A stretch of DNA of 64,000 nucleotides from Casuarius casuarius (Eukaryota; Chordata; Aves; Casuariiformes; Casuariidae). Below the pieces are notes generated by a model, which saw nothing but the letters and a program-made list of their open reading frames with translations, did no database searches and was not told where the DNA came from. Below are positions 13,200 through 27,200 of this stretch, in pieces. Within the stretch, counting starts at the first letter, position 1, and each line of letters starts with the position of its first letter. The stretch covers positions 655,255 through 719,254 of the forward strand of contig PTFA01000193.1 in NCBI GenBank assembly GCA_003342895.1, read 5' to 3'. The position numbers and the translations under genes were made by a program.

Positions 13200-15875
13200 G
13201 AGACTGAAAGCAACAATCCATGGCATAGCTGCTGCGCTGACCAGTTCTGGGCATTGCTGCTGTCCGTTGCTGGGCTAGAAGAGGGCTGCAATACTGTTCA
13301 CAACACCCACACAGACTGATCTCCCAGCTGACAGCAGATAGATCTTTGACAGATCACTCTTGTAACACAATATACTGATTAACTGCACAATACAGAATGC
13401 AACAGTATCCCTTGCTCACACCTACACTATAAATAGGCCCTCATTTTGTAACTGCTGACATGTGTAGCACTCCAAGTAACTTCCAGCCTCGTCTCCCCAC
13501 TCTTTCCTGTTTCACAGGTTTGTCAGATAGCTTCCACTGATGCTAGTACTTTCCATGTTTCTGACTCATCGACTAAACTCATATTGCTGTAAAGTTTGAG
13601 TTTAAAATCCTAAAGAGGATTTTGAGTATCAGGGCATGACAATGCATGAGCCTTCCCTCAAAGCTCACTATCCAGAACACAGTTCACAGGAAACATAATG
13701 GTAACTCTTGATAAGAAACAGCAAATGCCTCTCAGCAGACAGTATTTACCTGCCTTACAAGACTAGCCGAACAGCAGAAAACATTTGTTTGTGAATAATT
13801 TATTAGAAAAGTGATGGAAAAGCTTTTTTCCAGTTTTTTTTTTCACTTATTACCCAAACAGTTCCTGAGCAATTCAATTTGAACTCTTGCCATTTCATGA
13901 CTTCCTCCTCTTCATATGTATAGAGAAATGACATAGTACAGATACAGGCAATACTGAGCTATACTAAAAGGATTTTTTTATCAGCTAATCCACTCATAAA
14001 AAATGCAGGCACCTCCAGGAAGCGTGAGGTTCTGCTTTACTTCTTCCCCTCCTTCCTTTCAGTTCCTCTGGAACCATGTTTTTTTAGAGAAAAGCTATTT
14101 TAAAATTGTTTTTGATAACAATGTTTTTAATAACATGACAAGGTTTCACCTGTTTCTCTCATTTTATAAAAAACAGCTCTAAGCACAAATGCTAGTGAGA
14201 TGCAGTGAAAGGGGTGCCCCCATTCGGTTCCTGACTGAACTAGCACAATTCTCAGAGACTTGCTGTATGACTGGACTTACACAATACCTTACCACCGCAC
14301 TCCCCTCTGCTTTAGGTCCATACCTTGCCCTTGCTATCCAGGGTCCAGGCTTCTCCTGCTTGCTAAAGGGACCCACACGCCAAGACACAATACACCAGGC
14401 TGAGATGTGACCCACCAACCGACTAGGTCAAAGTCTGTAAGGTCCCCAAGCAAAGAACGGCCATGCAACTGCTCTTCACTAGGGGCAGTAGGAAAACGGC
14501 AGGTCAGAGAGCTGTAAAAGAGATTTCTTAAGCAGAGCCTCTAAGTCTGTCATGTCTGTTATCTGTGTGAAAAAGAGATCAAATGGTGGCCATGTGAGAT
14601 CACTTGCACAAACACAACACTGGATCTGGAGGAAGTCTTATCTAGAAGGGAAAGATCCACTTAATCAAGATGAAAGCCAGACAAATGCAAAGGTGAAAGA
14701 AGACCCATATTCATGTCAAACAGGACAGAATAAATGATCAAGGGAAGTGATACATTTCTGGGTTTGTGCATCTCCAGCTGAAGAGTGGCAGGCTTTTCAA
14801 TAGAGATGTTTTAGCCCAATACTCATTTCCAGAGGAGCTAGATGAAATTCTACAATTTTCATTTTGCGGGAGCATGGGGAATGATAGAGTGCTCCATCAT
14901 AGCCTTCAAATCTGTGATCCTCTTCTAACTACCACGCTTCAGTGACTTCTCTATAAAATCTTAAACAGCTTCTTCATAAAACAAAAGGTCAAGGACTTTA
15001 AGTACAATAACTGTGACCTTTTGCAGCCAAACAAATTCCCCAGCCAAATGAAGAGGAAAACTTCCTGCACCTGCTGGATCCTAGAAGCCTTCTAGGGTTA
15101 CAACTGTGTCCCAAAGAATAAGCCACAGTGCAATTTTTTCTGCATGTGTATTCTTGCAAAAAGCAAGGATTTTTTTTTGCAGTATGACAAAAATCCTCCA
15201 TCTTCAACAAATTTCCAGAGATGGTTTAGTAGGCAGTATTCAGATAGAATGACCAAAGCCGCAGTGAGAAAGGCTGGTGCCTCCAGCTGATCCAACATTC
15301 AGATCACAAATCTAAATGCAGGAAAATTAGGAACTTAGGAAAGCACAAATTGGTCTTATCCCTCCTGCAGAGTCTCGCTCAGCTGCTTCTAAGGCAAGTA
15401 CAAAGGAAGAATTGCATAAGGTTTCAAAGCAATCCAGCACGTACAAAAGGGATCTTCTTTAGATGTGAATAGCAGAGGGGAAACAGAATTGCAGCCAGTT
15501 GGAAAATAGTGTCTACACCCCCTCTTGGCCTATCTCCATCTCCCTTCTGTCACTAGAAAATATCTTATCTTATAATGAAACCAAGAAAACTTGTAAGCGC
15601 CAAAGCTTCTATATATTATAAAACAAGTAAAAACTGTAACTTTTCTGCTAAAATGTTTCAGTTGGGAATTTCTACTAAAAATTAATACAATACAGGGAGA
15701 GAGAGAGAAGACACTGTGTTTTTAAATATTCAGCTAGTTCTAACCTAGGCCCCCTCAGACTGTTCTGAAAACCTCAGTCCTGGTTGTTTCAAACTCCGCC
15801 TTGTGAACATACAGTTTATTGAAGCCTTATTAAGTCCTGCTCAGATCTGCAAACCTTTTACGGGCTGCAAATGAT
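13200..15875. other. Non-coding stretch, no gene recognised
   Basis: No gene, RNA or confidently named repeat is visible. AT-rich patches at 13780-14170 carry T-runs. A short GA repeat (GGGAGAGAGAGAGAAGA) lies near 15695-15711. Opposite-strand open frames at 14179-14418 and 14189-14410 cover the same bases, which argues against both. Confidence 0.5.
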
Positions 15876-15879
15876 CTTC

Positions 15880-16200
15880 TATTGATTTTTTTTTCTTTAA
15901 ACAGCTGTTATTATTTGTTTTATGTTTGCAGGAAAGCCTCTACCAGGAAGCTAAAGCCCTGCTGGAGAGAAGCTTTATTTCACTGCAGTTTAGATCAAAA
16001 TAACTCCATCAGTAACCACTTGTTTTGAATTATTATTGTTAATTGGAATTGTGCCTTTGGTTTGCTGAAAGGCAATGATCAACTATTTAACTTGGGTCTG
16101 CAGCTAATTAGTGGCATTTATGATTACTGTGAGCTTTAAGTGGCACTAACCATTTGCAAACAGATTCTCAAGTGATTATTTTGTCAAACATCATGGGAGG
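15880..16200. promoter_or_regulatory. Candidate conserved non-coding element
   Basis: An AT-rich but compositionally complex block with many homeodomain-type cores (TTATTATTTG, GAATTATTATTGTTAATTGG, GCTAATTAGTGGC, GTGATTATTTTG) and no simple-repeat character. This texture is typical of deeply conserved developmental enhancers. No comparison was possible, so this is inference from sequence style only. Confidence 0.2.
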
Positions 16201-16732
16201 GGGCTATGGCAGAGCTGCCACTAAGGAAAGGCAGAAGGATATCCAACCAATGGAGAATGATACTCAGACAGTGAGCAGCTGAGCCCTACAGAGAGAAAAA
16301 TGATCAGAACCAGGAGTATGTGAGCAGCTGATTGCATAGAAAAGGAGGAAGAACTGTGAGCTACTCTGCAGGTGTGGAGATAAAGCAAGTTTAGCCCTTT
16401 CCTTCCACACTAGCACTAGCTGCAGGAGGTGAGTTATCCTCATGTAATGTTACTCAGTATCCTTCCATTTATAAGCACTTTGCTGCTACATTTCCATGTG
16501 GAGATATTTTTTCTCACTGTGACACTCATGTTTAAATTAGCTGTGCATCTGAACTGGACTGTTCCCATAATCTGAGTGGAAGGGTTTGGCTCAGACTTGA
16601 GCAGATCTAGCATAGCTGGAAGTGGAGATGTGGTATGTAGGAGGTTTGAAATCCAGACAGAACCAGGATGGAAGAAGGCCAGTCCTACCCTGGAAGGAAA
16701 TCAGCACAAGAATCACTAGGAAGAAAAGACGC

Positions 16733-16734
<2 letters not shown>

Positions 16735-16771
<37 letters not shown>

Positions 16772-16796
16772 NNNNNNNNNNNNNNNNNNNNNNNNN
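16735..16796. repeat. Poly-T run (37 nt) running into an assembly gap
   Basis: At least 37 consecutive T (16735-16771) are followed directly by 25 N (16772-16796). The true length of the homopolymer is unknown because the gap begins inside or right after it. On the minus strand this is a long poly-A, compatible with the tail of a recently inserted retrocopy whose body would lie from 16797 onward. Nothing recognisable is encoded there. Confidence 0.9.
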
Positions 16797-16799
16797 AAT

Positions 16800-19700
16800 C
16801 CTCTATCTCCTCTCCTCTAACAGCAGCTGCTGAGAATTCTTGATGCTTGCTCCTGCCATATAAGGCATGAGTCAACCATGCATCCAGAGCCACTGCAGGG
16901 CCCTCACGTTGTGCTCAGCACTGGAAAACTTCTACAATTCATGAGTGGTTCCAGGGTGCTTCTATTAACGCCCCAGCTTCTAGGGTCATACACGCAAATG
17001 AGAACTGAGCTCTTAAAAATGGACATAAAAATGACTGGGAGTAGATGTCTCAGTTCCTCATCACTGAGTTGAAGAATGTATTTCAGACCACTCAGAGCTA
17101 CTGTGTCAGGCTGTCTGCAGGTTCAGGAAAAGAGCTTTCCATTGCTTCCAGTCAGGTCGCACACTGGGGTGGGAGAAAAGAGAGGAAGAAAGGTGTTTTT
17201 AGCAAACATCTGAACTAAAGGTTTACTGCCTTTTATAAAAGTTTAAGTTTTGGGAGTTGGTACAGAAAAAGCCCAAACCCCCTTCTGCTGAGTTAGCTCT
17301 GGGAAGGGAGGGGGCATCTCTTGTATTTGTGCACTGAGGGGTCTGAATTTTGTCTCCATGAGCTCCAAACTAGCTAGGAGGGGAGGTGAAGTCATTGCTG
17401 GGAGTTCTCACAACCATCCTCCCTAGCTGCACAAGAGCTGTGCTTCCCTAGTGCCACATCACACCCATGGGAAGGGATAGGTGCCACCGTAGGGCCCAGT
17501 GCACAAGAGGTGACAAGCCAGAAGGGTCTCTGGATGAATTAGTGCTGTATGGTTTTTTTCACACTGTTGCTTTTTCTTTCAATACTGCAATCCATAAGAC
17601 TAGCTTTTATCTCAACCAGGATCCAGTATCTTTCAAAGTACTAAAACAAGAGGCTAAGAAAAAGCACCATGACAAATATTAACTCCTAAATCTTTCCCCG
17701 ACAGGATAGGGAGTATGAAGCAGAGCCACTGTGCTCAATCCTTCATTGATGTTTCAATGGAAACTCTTTTTCAGGGAAGACAAGCTGCCTTTGCAAACAG
17801 ATCTTCAGGAGCCTCATTTTTCACCTATCACAAGGGCGCTTGTTTTTTCTGGATGAGCTGGCAGTATCTCAGCTTCAGTCTACCCTGAAGTAGTTGGCTT
17901 TCTTTGCAAATTAAAGAATAGGAAATGATTTTTGGCGGGTGGGAGTGAGGAAGGGAGACTGAGGGAGTGTTGGAAAGCTAAAGGAAAGAAAAGATGCTGA
18001 AAGCCTTGGCAAGATATCTTTAACCTGGCAAGAGAGTGAATGTTCAACCATTTTCTCAGTAAATCCCAAAGATCTGTAAGAAGTCAGCATCATAACTCCA
18101 TTTCACACTTGGACACCTAAGGCTGACATACGATGCAATCTTCTTCACCTGAGCCTCATTTATTGGTAACAGAAAGGATCAGGCAATGCTGCAGAGCAGT
18201 TTGTATGATCTACTTTACATGTCTGCCTTGAGCACTTCTGAGGGGAGATGAATTGAACCTGATTTCTGTCTGCTGACTACAGAGGCAACCCAGGATGTGT
18301 GGAACAAATGCAGACACCTCCACTGTTGAAATTTAAAATTAGGGAGGATAAATCCAATTTCTGATATTATCTGACAACATCCTGGTCAAGATTCGGGAGC
18401 CACAGAACATGCTGATGGTTTCTTGTGATATATGATGATTGCAGGAGGGTTTTGACAAATGGAGAAACTTAGCCTTTCAAAACCCAGCTGTTTGGAAACT
18501 CCGTCAGGTGGTATAACAGAAGTGGGAATAAGAATAGTTTTCCTTTTATGCAGAAAAGCAACATTTCTTTGATAAGTAGATAACAAGCAATAAGGCCTCG
18601 CGATGTGTTAATTTGCTAGAAGGGGATATGTTTAGACTAGGCAGTGTGGATGTTTAAACAAGATATTTTGGAAGCTGGGCTGTTTTGACACAGATTTTTA
18701 TGAAGATATTTATAAGGTCACTGTCACCCTAAAGGGTTTTAATGAAACTGTTACAAGGTTTCATATATAACAATGTTATAAATATATAAGTGATGTAAAC
18801 ATAAATGAATGGATGTTTAATTGGTAGGATACGGTCCCCAAAATAAATAAAGTCCAAATGACTGTGGCACGTTGGAGCATATAAAATTGCTGGTTGAGAT
18901 GCAGACATAAATTAGATGGTTAAAAGGGCCAGTCTGAGAAATAGTTTGTCCCCAAGATAAGACTTCTTCTATCTCTCCAACATCTTTTTGTGCCAGTTTA
19001 AGTTCAGTGTACGAAAAGGGTAAAGAGCCAGACAAGCTTTGCTTTGTAAAATTGTTTTCTTAAATCTAAGGGGAAAAGATAGTGACCTGGCCTTGTAACT
19101 TCTGCTTAATCAAACTTTGGACTGCAATAATTTGAACACAATTCTTCTTGAAACAGAACAAGGAAAATCAACTTGCATTAACTGGCCCCTGCCCACTTTC
19201 AGTCCAATCTGATAGTTAGTCCTTCACAAGTTTCCTATTTTCAAACGTCTGTGACTCCTTGGGTCCAGCCACTCAGTGCAGGAATACAAGGAACAAGCAA
19301 CTAAAGCGCTGACTGCATTACATGATGCACAGACCCACAATATACAGCTGGAGCTAGGGAGCATGTTGTAGGTGCAGACTCCCAGATTTCATCTGACGCC
19401 ACACTGCAGCTTTGCAGCTTTTTCTGTAGGCTGCACCCAGTTCAACAGTTGGAGAACCACAGATCTGTCTGATAATGTGCTCAGAGAGAAGAGAAGCCAC
19501 AGAGCTGTGCCTTAAGTGCATGAGCTATAACCACAGCTATGCGGAGACTTCAGTGGACTGGTGTTCAGCCAGTGATGCTTGACAAATCTATTTGTATTGC
19601 AGTAACATCAAGACTTCCCCAGCTTTGCTTAGAACTGCACTGTGCTAGACACTGTACATATAGTTCCCACTCCCCCCAAAAGACAAGCAATATAAATTGG

Positions 19701-20855
19701 ACTGATTTTAAAACACCAGAAAGTAATTTTCCCTGCAATATAAGTTGTTTTATAATTCACTAGCTAGCACTGCTGTGTTAAAGCTGTATCTCAGATGATT
19801 ATAAAAGAAGGAAACCACAGAGAAAAAGGCCAAATGTGTTACAGGGAATGTCCTCAGGGTCATATTATGTGGAGCAGGAGTTGCCCGTCTCCTATCACTG
19901 AAGAATCTCTTATGAGAAAGAAAACATAATCACTGCAGTATTGAATTTCACTGAAAGATTTATGATCTAATTTAAAGGCATAGGGATTTTTTTGTTAATT
20001 ATAATAAACAGCAAGTTCATTACACTCCAGCTTCCAAAGAAATAACTTATTGTAGAAAGGGGATAAAATATTAGTTTCATTCACTTTCAGGGCAGAAGTT
20101 AACCAGATAGATGCCAAGAACTGAGAACAAAAATGCTGCTATCCTTCCGCCAATAAATGGTCTTGCAATACAAACAAAACACACATGAAAAGTGTCTATT
20201 CCTTTGAAGAAGAGAAGCATCTCATTTTTAGATGGCACTTTTATCCTGAAGCACCACACGAAGGAGGTTTCTATTGCACTCTCCTTTGTAAAGACAGGGA
20301 AACAGATGCAAACAAGGTGAATTAGGCTGAAATGAGGAGCCTCTGTATTCCTGCCCATAGTTTGAGGTACCAGACCGTAATGGTTTGGCTGGTGAGTTGA
20401 GCAGGGGCTCAAGTCCGTAAGACAACATTTTACTTCGCCCACATCATTTTCTACCATAGCATCTTATCTCCCGGAGTGTCTGAATTCATCCAAGGGTTCA
20501 ATCCCAGATGCTGTTATTTTGCCTGTTTAGGAGGAGGGCTTTGTCATTACATGGCTGTACGTGATTGTTGTTGGTACCTCAAAATAGCCACGAAACCCAC
20601 AGCATAGACAGCACTGAGCCACCCTTTGCCTGAACACACCAAGCAACTATTGAAGTTGCTTGTAAGGAAGGACTAGAGCTAGGCTTGAATTTTCCAAACA
20701 AATTTTTTGTGTGTGAATAAAAACAAAATTTTTTGAAGAAACAGATCCATTTAAATGACTTTTTTTGGAGGAATAGCATCCTGAGAAGCCTTTCCAATTA
20801 ACTCACTCAACCACTTCAGTGCTGCAACCTGCCACTGCCTTTGTCAGCACCCAGA
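16800..20855. other. Non-coding stretch, no gene recognised
   Basis: No gene supported. A purine-rich G-heavy segment (GGTGGGAGTGAGGAAGG) lies near 17937-17960. An AT-rich patch at 18725-18795 contains several small palindromes, for example CCCTAAAGGG and TATAACAATGTTATA. The 126-codon minus-strand frame at 20077-20457 lacks any recognisable domain, and I consider it chance. Confidence 0.5.
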
Positions 20856-20859
20856 TCCC

Positions 20860-21260
20860 TTTCAGTATATTTATGCATGCTGAACTGTGGCTCTTCTTTG
20901 TAATGTTGAGTTTGCCTTGACGATTAAATATCTTCATTTACCTGCTTCTATTCATGCACACCTTTGCATTCAGACTGAAGCAAGAGGCTAATGTCATTTT
21001 CCAATGAATATTCATGGTCAGAGGAAAACGTGCTGTAAACAGTGAATGTCAAGATTTACAAGCTGGTTCATGCAAGAACTTGCTTGCTCCAGCATCTGGA
21101 TGCTTGGCAATGATTCATTATTAAGAGAACCTGCAATTTTTCCTAGGCTTTTGTTTTGGACTTGTGCAATTCACTGATTATATCTGCAAATCACAATTTA
21201 AAGTTTAATCTGATCAAGAGGAGGGGCTCTATGTGACACGCTCTGGTGAAAATCAAGGAA
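20860..21260. promoter_or_regulatory. Candidate conserved non-coding element
   Basis: A complex AT-rich block containing a perfect 12-bp palindrome ATGAATATTCAT (21004-21015). This resembles paired POU-factor half sites. Around it are further homeodomain/POU-like cores (GATTCATTATTAAG, CACTGATTATATC) and no repeat signature. Conservation was not testable, so the regulatory reading is inference. Confidence 0.22.
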
Positions 21261-21269
21261 GCCTTTAAG

Positions 21270-24200
21270 AAATTCGATGAACAAAAAAAAATATAGAAAA
21301 ATAAAATGTATCAATCAGATGCTAAAAAAAAGGAAACCTCTATTAAAAGTCGAAATACTGCTTATCAAAATTAATTCAGTTCCCTGAGGAAACAGCAGAA
21401 CATTGTGCCTGGAACACAGGTAGTCAGAATTACTGCTGAGTTGAAGATTGAGGATGTTATTATTTTTTCCCTCTGGAGTTTTTGCAGGGAAATTATCATT
21501 TGAATTTTCCCATTGGGAAATAATATCCCACTTGAAATGTCAAACTAGAAAAGCACAGAGAAAGAATATACCCTTCCCCCATATTTTTCTGGCCTTTTTT
21601 CCATTTTTTTGCCAGATAGAACACAGCACTGAATGGTAACAAGTGGTTCCTTAACCTGCTTTCACGCCACCACTTTTGGCTGGGTTTTTGCTGGACAAAA
21701 CCTGGACATGCCTCAGAAAGAAAAGAGTGAACATCTCGCAGACTTGGATGCCTTCCAATTCTGTAGACAGTTGTGGACTTGCCAGCAGTGCTGGGTGGGC
21801 CTCCTCTCCCCATTCCCTCTCTTCCCTGTCTTCCACTCTTCCAGCCACAGAGCAGGCCATTCTCAGGACCATGAACCGTATCAGCTGCATGGCAAGACAA
21901 GAGGCAATGGGGAAAATGGTGAGGGGAGAAGCCTTCCCTTTCTCTGTGGCAAGGGAGGAGGATTCATTTCTCCCTCCCCTCTTTATTCACACCAAGTCTG
22001 CATCTGCCCTTGAGCTGGAAAACACTAAACAGTAGTTGGAAGTGTTATTTCTCACACTTTCACCACTCAATACTAGTCAGATTCTGCAGTTTAAAAATTG
22101 AAAGCATTGTTTCTAAAAAGGAAAGTGACATGCTATGTCTCTTTCAAAAATAATTTTACCCCAACTTTCCTAAGAAATTGAGATGAAAAATCTTTTTTTC
22201 TTTCTTTGGGGGATACAATTGCTGTCCTTCTTCCCAGTATTTTCATTTGATTCAAAATTTTGCCAAAAATATTTTCCTTTTTTTCTTTTTTCTATAAAAC
22301 CCCATTTTTTATTAATACAAATTCACTGTAAGAGAAACAAGTTCTCACTAGTGAATGTGGAGGGTGGATCCACCACCTGGACAACAACCCTAGTACCAAC
22401 AGAAAATGGAAGCTAAATAATCTGATATGCACCATTCTTTAAAAGCCTCATCATTTTTCTCTTTCAACCTTATGACTTATTTAGGGACATTATTGATTAC
22501 AGGGAGGGAGTTTTGGTGTTGAAAATCCTGGTACTGCTCAATTGTGTAAAGGCTTTTTAACAGAGATCCATATGAGGATCATGGACTACACACAGAAACG
22601 AGCGCTGTGCTTTAAAAGCCAGAGTGTGGTTTTGCAGAGATGTGCACAAAGCTGCAGGAGCTAATGATGTGCTCAGGTTGCTTAGGACTCGCTGAGCCAT
22701 TCCCTCATTTCTGCTTGTCTCCAGGAAACTGCTTTGACTGTATTAGTGTGCTTCACCTAATTGTCCTGCAAGTCCAAAGAAGTCAGGTCAGGCCAATACT
22801 TGCAATGGCGTTTAAATGCATTAAACTTTTGCCTTTGCAGGCTCCATTTTCCAGTGCATTTTCTACCTATATTCAAAGCATTTTCAGCTCTGTGAACTTA
22901 TGTGAAATAGGACTAAATCAGATGTGGCTGTGCTTGGGAAGAAACCTTTCCAGCTGCCACAGAAAGCGCTTATAGGACTGAAGAAATAGATATTCTCTTA
23001 TCTGAACCAAAGTTGGGTCAGTGCTACAACATGGAGCTAGAAAGTGCTGTGCTATTACAGATGATATAGCTCAGACATAAAAGCAAGGTCTGCATTGTTT
23101 CTGTTCATTATGGCCTGTGACAGAACCTGTATGAACTCTGGTATTAAACCTGACCAAACTCAGACATGGCTAATCTGTCCATCAAAACAGGGAAAAGACA
23201 GGATCTAACAATTGTAAATGCAAAGGCAGAGGGTTACTGAGGCTTCTGGACTGAGAGTGATGTTGTGGTTTTGCCAGGCTTTCTAGCTGTCTGAGTATCA
23301 CAGCCATAAAGCACTAGTCCCCTGAATCCTCATTCATATTAGATGGGGAAGAAGCTACTGAATAAAATAACTGACATTTTAATTGAAAATATTGATGACT
23401 AAGCATCTGTGAAGGTAGTTACACACCATAATCCGGTCACCTCTTTCAATGCAAATCCCATGTAAACAGTTCAGATTTTCAACTGAAAAGAGTAAATCAG
23501 AAGAGGTGCTCCATTTAAAAAGCCAAAATGTAAAGACATTTACAAAAAGTTAAGTTTCTGACTTCTGCTTTTGGATCAAAAATGTCTCAAATAATCCCTG
23601 TGGGAAAAAATCTGGGGATTTTCATTTCAGAAGTAGGAGGGAAGAGAACTATTTCCACCAAGAACTAAATTTAAAAAATCAATCCTTAACTATTCTATGA
23701 AGCATTTCTCCAGTATATAATTTCAATCAAAACAATGTTAGCAAATCCTGCTTTAACCTATCTACTTGCATAGCTCCTCTGTGACATGTTCTGTCTCTGG
23801 TGCAGCAGTGCTGGGCTTGCAGAGGAAATAGCCTGAGACTGCCCAGAGTTTAAAGTGAGTGAGCAGAAGCTGGCCAAAGCACAGCTGTCTATATGTTTTT
23901 GTGCAACCTTTAAAATACTAACATGCTCCAGAGATCTTCTATTCTATTCATGACTGCTTCACCTGCAAATGAAGTTTGTAAGGAGTTTGCTAAGTGGGTT
24001 AAGGGGCCATTTCGTATTTCGTTGTGGCTCCCATACACAACATCCACTGTCTCTTCTGCTGAGCAGCTGTTTCACACTTTTAAGAGTGCTCATACCATCA
24101 AAAGACTGCTTAAGTCAGCCTCACTGTCTAGCTCTCTAGGACTAAGGTTAATATAAAGAGACATATGGAGACAGTCTAATGGCAAAGGGGGAGAGTCCAC

Positions 24201-27200
24201 AAGCACCTGAAGGCTACATACGAAGGGCAGGAGTTGGCCCTCCAGGACAGGACATTTTCAGGTGGCTGAGGAGGATCAAAACACTCACAATGACCAAAGA
24301 AAAAGCTCAAAGGAGCTCTGCACCAGGACTATCCCTACCTCCATTATAACAGGTAGAGGAAGAGTTGGCCAGCAGAAAAAATCCCTCTAGAAAGGGTGAT
24401 GTGAGGAGAAAATCCTTAAAGAGTCAAAGGCTGCATGCATGAGATTTTTGAGGAAAGGGATTACATGTCTCAGTAGTTTTTCCCAGCACTAAAGTACAGT
24501 AGACATAAAAGACTCAGGATCTCAGATGATTTTTGGAAACTTTGTGTATGTACATCCTACACAAGCTGCATTACCTATTTCTATAAAAGAGTTAGTAAAT
24601 CACAAAGGTACATATGATTAATAATTATTACCAGAGGTGATGGGGACTCTATACCCATGGTGTGTGCTTTACTCCTGCCTCAAAGGGCTCACAAATAAAT
24701 TTTTTGGAAAAAGGCAGGGTGCAGGGGGAGAGAAGGGTGCAGGAACCTTGTGTTTTGTAGGTGTAACACAAGTAAAGAATAAGAGAGTGGTGGCGGGTAA
24801 TAGAGACTTATTTGAAATGAAACACATCTCATTCAGTCAGAAGGATATCATAGTTCTTGACAGAATGGCAAGTCAGAAGGGTTTGTTGAAATCAGGAAGG
24901 TGATATAAGTATGAAACCAGCTCATATATTGAACCCACATCAGCACAGCACAGGATGCAGTAGGGTAGCTGGTATCACTGCCACACAAGGAAATGAGTTG
25001 TAACTGCACTGTAACTCCTAGGAGGTAGCACACGAAAAGCAGCAATTCTGGGCAATTTCCGTACTTGATTAAAAACACTCCACAGAAGCTGTGGTGACAG
25101 CTGTCTAAAGCCAAATGTACTGCTCAAAGTGACCAGGACACTATGCTTTGAAAACCATGAATTATAATACTTACCATCTATAGCATGTATCTTCAGTGGC
25201 TGTCTACAATACAGATCAGAATTTGGCCCTAATTTGGGGAACTATTTCTCCCCCTGCTGAGGTGCACTAACAGTTACCATTCTCCACATACAGACTGTCA
25301 GGACTTTCAGATCTCTTTTGGGAGCAACCAGGAAGGACTGCCTCTGCAGGAGATGTCTGCTCTTTCCTTTTCTCTCCCGCTAACTTCCCAGACTTCAGGA
25401 ATGCCTCAGAGTGAGTATTCTAGGTTTTTTAAAACTGATCACCATCAGACTACGGGTCAGAACTGATGGATAGATACTTTCGAGACCTTTTTGGGAAACC
25501 AGGTGGAAAATGTCAGTGAGCATAATATTATCTGTACTACAGATACAAGAGCTGACCTAACAGAGGAGAAAGCTAGTTCAATGAGACATACCTGGAAGCA
25601 GAATGTAACTCAGATTTTCATATGGCCACTGTGCAGAGGGGAGCCAAGGTCAGTAACTCCTCAGATCAAAATTTCATTATCAGGCTAAAGCCATTCTGGT
25701 GCGGTTATGAACTGATGTGAAAGTCTGAGTATCTGAATTCAGGATAAAAGTACTTGCAGTTTCCAGACAAGAGTTTTTGCTGCTCTGAGTCACAGAAAAA
25801 AACAGGCTATTTCCCTTGTTTCATTTTGGGCAATGACCCATCTTACCCCATCTATTTGCTTCTTTATATGTAAATTATGTTTGTCTAGTTTTGCAACCCA
25901 TCCCATTCTCTCAGTCCTTACTTGGAGTAAGCAGCATCTTATGGTTTCCAGCTGATAATAGCCCTGAAGACAGAAGCGGGCAAAGGGCAAGTCTGTCCTG
26001 AAAATCTCCCAAGGACAGCTTCATGCATAGACAAATAATAAAACCCTTCCTTCCTATGCTGTGGTTTTCTTAGAAATAAGAGACTTAGCTAGAGGGGCTT
26101 CAAGAAAGTCACTCAGCTGAAAATTCCACGAGAAATCACCGCCTTGGGACTATCTACTTTTCCTGTCATGGAAAACACCAAATTATTTTTGAGAACATCC
26201 ACAAATCATTCGGCATTAGGAGGTAGGCAGAACCAGTGGGTACAGAAGCTTTTGAAGAAGGCCTTCCTTATTCGCAGGATGAATATTTACTGGCATATAG
26301 AATTTATTTTTCCAAGCCCCTCAGCATCCAAACAAAGGCACAATCTACGTGGAACCAAGAGGTTTCTTTAGCCAGAGGCTTTAGATCCTTCAGACAAGAT
26401 TATGTTTTCAAAAGGAAATTGTCAAAAAATAAAATAAATTAACATCTCTTCCCCTCCTTCCCCTACATACATCAATGTATTATACTTGCAGACTCTGTGG
26501 ATTTTGCTCTGGAAGACTGGGAAACAACAGGCAAGAAAGGACTGAAGTCAAATCTCTATGGATGGTGAAGGACAGTGAAGTCTGTGTGTTTCAACAAGAG
26601 GTGCTTTGATCTGAGCACAAATTGGTTGTCTGTCTCCCTGGACAATTGTTATAGACTGACAGCAATTCTCTACCTAAACTACCCCTACTCTAGTCTACAT
26701 TTTTAATTGTATAGTCCAAATTCCTGTGTTCAAGTGCTTACGGACCCTTCACTTCTTCACCTGCCTCTGCTCTGGATATCTCTCTTCCCATCTCTTCTCT
26801 CTTGCCAGTTGGTCTATGCCCAGCGCTCTGCTCCTCACATCTCTGCACTTGAGGCAACCAGTAATTCTTTCTCCTGGGGTCCTTGAACGGACACGGCAGC
26901 TACGCTGCTCTCAGAACTGGTGCCCAACAGCTGTTGAGACATGTCTTGGCAGGAAAAGTCCCTTTAAGTGCCTGGGTGCTGAGATGGCACAGGCTCCCTC
27001 TATGCATGAGGCTGGCACAGTCTCATCACCAGCATAGATGCTGTTGTGTCACAGGAAAGCTGCAAACAGAGTTTTAAAAAGGGAAACGATGATGCAACCT
27101 CCACAGCAGATGCCAACCCCACCTCAGATCTGCCAGTAGCAACTCTTCATGGCTCATTTCTTTAGTTTCAGCTCTTTTTTTGGTAATCATTCAACATCCT

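Noticed and set aside
18725..18795. Several small palindromes in AT-rich DNA (CCCTAAAGGG, TATAACAATGTTATA)
   Set aside because: Arms of 4-6 bp are expected by chance in such AT-rich sequence; weaker than the cluster at 36266-36347.
20077..20457. Minus-strand open frame of 126 codons with hydrophobic C-terminal part
   Set aside because: The hydrophobic part is irregular, a second frame lies within it on the same strand, and no homologue is recognised.
24548..24562. ACATCCTACAC, resembling the core of a miR-30 type microRNA
   Set aside because: No complementary star arm is found downstream and the first bases of the seed differ; the match is only about 11 nt.
26745..26826. Pyrimidine tract ending in CTTGCCAG as a possible exon acceptor
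   Set aside because: The following open frame has no recognisable coding character, and pyrimidine tracts with AG are frequent in non-coding DNA.
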